From positions 1 to 7,507 of the forward strand of contig JAHFGE010000070.1 of the NCBI GenBank assembly GCA_023247575.1: DNA of 7,507 nt, read 5' to 3'. Both the position numbers and the translations under genes were made by a program. Under the pieces are notes generated by a model that did no database searches, was not told where the DNA came from, and saw only the letters and a list, made by a program, of their open reading frames with translations. Shown one piece after another: positions 5,471 to 7,507 of the stretch. Source of the DNA: Candidatus Omnitrophota bacterium (GTDB lineage: Bacteria; Omnitrophota; Gorgyraeia; Zapsychrales; Fredricksoniimonadaceae). Each line of letters begins with the position of its first letter. Within the stretch, counting starts at the first letter, position 1.

Positions 5471-5563
5471 GTCACCCCCGAATGTTTTAATCGGGGGTCC
5501 AGTAAATGGTATTTCTCGTCTGGATTCCCGATAATCCCGCCAGAGGCGGGACGGGAATGACAT
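5471..5563. repeat. Full GTCATTCCCG-family palindromic repeat between vapBC and hicBA
   Basis: It begins GTCACCCCCGAATG and ends CCCGCCAGAGGCGGGACGGG then AATGACAT. It is inverted relative to the copies at 828 and 1071. Its right half belongs to the 71-bp inverted repeat. Confidence 0.8.
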
Positions 5564-5591
5564 AATTTCTCTCAATCAGCTAAACAAATAC
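5521..5591. repeat. Right arm of 71-bp inverted repeat
   Basis: This is the reverse complement of 4581-4651 with two adjacent mismatches. It contains an inverted seam A (5569-5591). Past it, 5592-5711 holds an imperfect hairpin (CCAACCGC / GCGGTTTGG, about 5599-5620) and no recognised gene. Confidence 0.85.
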
Positions 5592-5711
5592 GTCAAACCA
5601 ACCGCCCTGCGCGGTTTGGTGATGTTGAATAGGGAAGACCAGAAAAGAAAAGCCGTGCCTGTCACTACTTTCTAGCCATTTGGGAACCGTTGCGAAATTC
5701 GGGGATATGAA

Positions 5712-5727
5712 GTTCGGATGGTTTTAT
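5712..5727. repeat. Seam B copy 3, containing the stop codon of hicA
   Basis: On the minus strand ATAAAACCATCCGAAC is identical to the cores at the ends of toxins 1 and 2. The TAA (5726-5724) terminates hicA. The CCCGCA extension is absent. Confidence 0.75.
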
Positions 5728-5945
5728 CTGGTAAAAATATCTCTGGATAATTCAGACTGCCTGATAATTGACTGAAATGTACCGATACGAAGCTCCTTAT
5801 GATCGGGTACAGGTATTGTTATAGTTGAAGTTCCTGTTTTCTTCTGCATAACGATATGGCTACCGCGACGGCGGACTTCCGTAAAACCATGACAGCCTAA
5901 AATACGGCAAACATCTTCCCCGGAGAGAACAGGAAGTTTAGGCAC
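5724..5945 (-). CDS. hicA: HicA mRNA interferase toxin
   Basis: This is a 73-residue protein of normal HicA length, a double-stranded-RNA-binding-like fold that cleaves mRNA. It begins (M)PKLPVLSGEDVCRILGCHGF; RRRGSHIVM carries the catalytic His30, and TITIPVPDHKELRIGT and FQSIIRQSELSRDIF follow as usual. I chose GTG 5945: GAGG lies 6 nt upstream and the family starts here. A longer frame to 6014 and the ATG at 5969 lack family support. It overlaps hicB by 8 nt. The stop codon is inside seam B. Confidence 0.88.
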   Translation of the reverse strand: MPKLPVLSGEDVCRILGCHGFTEVRRRGSHIVMQKKTGTSTITIPVPDHKELRIGTFQSIIRQSELSRDIFTR

Positions 5946-6159
5946 AAGAAACCTCAAATTGCGAGACATAAACTTCGCCATGTAAGCGCTGTTTGATTTC
6001 CTCCGGCGAAGCACTCTCTAAAAAAAGCTCAACCGCTTCACGCAAATTATTACGGGCTTCCTCAATGGTGTCGCCCTGGCTGGCAACATCCAATTCCGAA
6101 CACAATGCCACGTATCCATCGCCTTCTTTCTCTATAATAGCTGTTAAATAACGAGTCAC
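5938..6159 (-). CDS. hicB: HicB-family antitoxin (short form)
   Basis: This is a 73-residue protein with the partially degraded RNase H-like HicB fold: TRYLTAIIEKEGDGYVALCSEL, DVASQGDTIEEARNNL, then REAVELFLE. The C-terminus (PEEIKQRLHGEVYVSQFEV) matches the short HicB class, which lacks an obvious added RHH or HTH DNA-binding domain. GTG 6159 is preferred over ATG 6180 because AGGAGG (6170-6165) lies 5 nt before it and the family begins here. It is upstream of and overlaps hicA. It neutralises HicA; whether it represses transcription is unclear. Confidence 0.85.
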   Translation of the reverse strand: MTRYLTAIIEKEGDGYVALCSELDVASQGDTIEEARNNLREAVELFLESASPEEIKQRLHGEVYVSQFEVSCA

Positions 6160-6195
6160 TCTAACCTCCTTGTATTGCATTTTAAATATTTTAAA

Positions 6196-6254
6196 AACAG
6201 GGTCCTGTTCACTTGTTCCGCTCTAAGTATAGCACAGGTAAACAGGCCGTGCTA
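6196..6254 (-). promoter_or_regulatory. Probable hicBA control region
   Basis: The minus strand has TATACT (6231-6226) with only a weak -35 (TTAGCA, 6255-6250, 18 nt away). A dyad TAGCAC / GTGCTA at 6230-6254 spans the -10/-35 gap. A second dyad, AACAGG-GT-CCTGTT (6196-6209), lies just past the predicted start, with another AACAGG at 6241. These are candidate operators. No seam A copy is found here. Confidence 0.45.
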
Positions 6255-6291
6255 AAAAATTAAGCGGGAATGACAGTTCATCTTTTGGAAG

Positions 6292-6399
6292 CATTCCGAC
6301 GAATGTCCTTAAAGGATTGTTTCACAAACCGCCCCCTGCGGACAGACAGGTGCGAGGTTTGGATTGGTGTGCAAAAAATTTCTAGTGAACGTCGGAATG
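6292..6399. repeat. Segment bounded by a 10-bp inverted repeat
   Basis: CATTCCGACG at 6292-6301 is complemented exactly by CGTCGGAATG at 6390-6399. Inside, CACAAACC and GGTTTGG could pair. It lies in the 262-nt gap between the glycine-rich gene and hicB and contains no convincing gene. Confidence 0.4.
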
Positions 6400-6403
6400 G
6401 ACA

Positions 6404-6428
6404 GAATTAAGTATTGTCCCCTTAATTC
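6404..6428 (-). terminator. Hairpin at the end of the glycine-rich gene
   Basis: GAATTAAG (6404-6411) and CTTAATTC (6421-6428) pair around a 9-nt loop, with the gene's TAA inside one arm. The stem is AT-rich and no U-tract follows, so termination is tentative. It may instead be a small repeat related to the palindrome at 4660. Confidence 0.25.
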
Positions 6429-7507
6429 ATAGTTTCTTTCAGGAGCAAAGTTATATATGAAGAAGATGGTCCAAGATCTATCCAACAATGGCTTGACGCC
6501 CAAAGCTCACCGGGTGGCACATCCACAACTGGATAACTAGTATTAACTTGGGTAAAACATCGCCCTGTAGTTGCATCTTGAATAGCAACGCCTATCTCAC
6601 CTGACCCGGAGGTTATATGAGCAAGAAGGTATGTAGTTTGGCCGGGAGTAACATTATTTAGGGTGAATGAAGATAAGACTTTGTATCCTTCACCAGAAGA
6701 TGGATATTCAACATCCGTTTGCAAAGCGAGCTGTTGTCCTTGACTACCTGAAGCATCAGATGCATAAATTGTTCCCCCGTTATCAAATGCAAATTGAATT
6801 ATATGTGCAGCCACCGGACAAATTATGACCTTGCCGTTGGCACCAGAACCACCAGCGAGTCCTGCGCCAGCGCCAGCAGCACCACCGCCTGGTACAGAAG
6901 CATTGCCGCTTGAGAGGCATACAGTAGTGGGGCCGCAGCTTCCACGACCACCGCCTAAACCAGAACCGCAATCGCCAATACTATCTCCACCGCGACCACC
7001 GCCATAAGAAACTGGGCCAGCACCAGCAGATCCAGGTTGAGAACAGCAGCCGTTAGGGTAGATGTACTGGCAACTACCGTAACCTCCCTGTCCACCACCG
7101 CCAGCTCCGCCACCGCCACCGCCGCCAATGCTAGCGACACCACCATGCCCGCCATTATAAACGGTTGGAGCAGGAATGCCATAGACTACATAGGTGCCTC
7201 CACCTCCACCGACTACGTTACCCCTACCGCCAGCTCCCCCTGAAGCTTCAAGATAGAATGAATTATTGGATCCCGTGACCAACGTACTAAACCACGAGCT
7301 TTCTCCGCCTCCGGCGTTACCATTATTTGCGGAGCCACTTTGGCCGCCTGCCCCGACATGTATATAATAACCTTGGTTTGGGTTAACCAATAATTGTGGT
7401 TCAATAACAAGTGCCCCGCCACCGCCACCCCCACCGTCAACGCTTCCACCACCAGCCCCACCGCCACCGCCGCCGCCGCCAGCGCCCCATACTTCTACAC
7501 TGACAGC
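6422..7507 (-). CDS. Glycine-rich surface or tail-fibre-like protein (partial, N-terminus outside window)
   Basis: There are 361 codons in the window; the frame enters at 7507 without a stop, so the start is beyond the edge. The visible part opens with AVSVEVWGAGGGGGG, the hallmark of glycine-rich domains in phage tail fibres and secreted bacterial proteins. Glycine-rich runs of G, S, A and N continue to about residue 215 (GSGANGKVIICP). They include a Cys-containing stretch with CCSQPG. The last 145 residues are not glycine-rich and look like a beta-sandwich (TDVEYPSSGEGYKVLSSFTL, then TTYLLAHITSGSGEIGVAIQ). Function is not established; adhesion or surface display is likely. The strong codon bias toward GGN makes several spurious frames overlap it. 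Confidence 0.75.
   Translation of the reverse strand, partial: AVSVEVWGAGGGGGGGGAGGGSVDGGGGGGGALVIEPQLLVNPNQGYYIHVGAGGQSGSANNGNAGGGESSWFSTLVTGSNNSFYLEASGGAGGRGNVVGGGGGTYVVYGIPAPTVYNGGHGGVASIGGGGGGGAGGGGQGGYGSCQYIYPNGCCSQPGSAGAGPVSYGGGRGGDSIGDCGSGLGGGRGSCGPTTVCLSSGNASVPGGGAAGAGAGLAGGSGANGKVIICPVAAHIIQFAFDNGGTIYASDASGSQGQQLALQTDVEYPSSGEGYKVLSSFTLNNVTPGQTTYLLAHITSGSGEIGVAIQDATTGRCFTQVNTSYPVVDVPPGELWASSHCWIDLGPSSSYITLLLKETMN

Noticed and set aside
5599..5620. Rho-independent terminator upstream of vapBC
   Set aside because: The imperfect GC-rich hairpin has no U-tract on the minus strand; on the plus strand there is no gene to terminate.
5724..6014. 96-residue version of HicA
   Set aside because: The extra N-terminus lies entirely within hicB; the GAGG-spaced GTG at 5945 gives the normal HicA start.
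6783..7467. Additional open frames on both strands over the glycine-rich gene
   Set aside because: Repetitive GGN codons keep other frames open; their W/R-, V/A- and P-rich products are typical frame artefacts.

Overview
All genes lie on the minus strand. The window reads as accessory DNA from a Gram-negative-like bacterium, possibly an uncultured candidate phylum. The clues are a large membrane-anchored C39-type protein, a DUF4143 ATPase, a dense toxin-antitoxin (TA) cluster and abundant short palindromic repeats. A lineage such as Omnitrophota is only a guess; no rRNA or other marker gene is present.

Layout from left to right. 1-1384: the 5' part of a large gene coding for an N-terminal membrane anchor and a papain-like C39 peptidase domain. 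Four palindromic repeats sit inside this open frame without breaking it. 1385-1819: intergenic, with a good promoter for the C39 gene and a further palindromic repeat. 1820-3013: an AAA ATPase with a DUF4143/PD-(D/E)XK-like C-terminus. Its probable promoter is buried in a 19-bp inverted repeat that touches the start codon. 3142-3785, 3913-4502 and 4749-5350: three separate vapBC-type modules. Each has a PIN-domain toxin preceded by an antitoxin of a different fold (Phd-like, AbrB-like, short VapB-type), a 4-nt start/stop overlap and its own promoter. 5724-6159: a hicBA module. 6422-7507: the 3' part of a glycine-rich, tail-fibre-like surface protein whose start lies outside the window.

The most unusual feature is the recurring seams between modules. 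A 23-bp motif (seam A, core TTTGTTTAGCT) lies 8-22 nt upstream of the -35 element of the ATPase and of each of the three vapBC modules. A second motif (seam B; minus strand ATAAAACCATCCGAAC) contains the TAA stop codon of three toxin genes. The modules therefore look like interchangeable, promoter-bearing cassettes joined at common borders, without recognisable integron attC sites. The third vapBC module is additionally enclosed by a 71-bp inverted repeat (69/71 identical) and could be invertible. Palindromic repeats spread both between the cassettes and, in frame, within the C39 gene.

Functionally the central block is probably a set of independent, self-regulated TA units (PIN RNases and a HicA mRNA interferase with cognate antitoxins). 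The flanking genes appear to be envelope or surface proteins.
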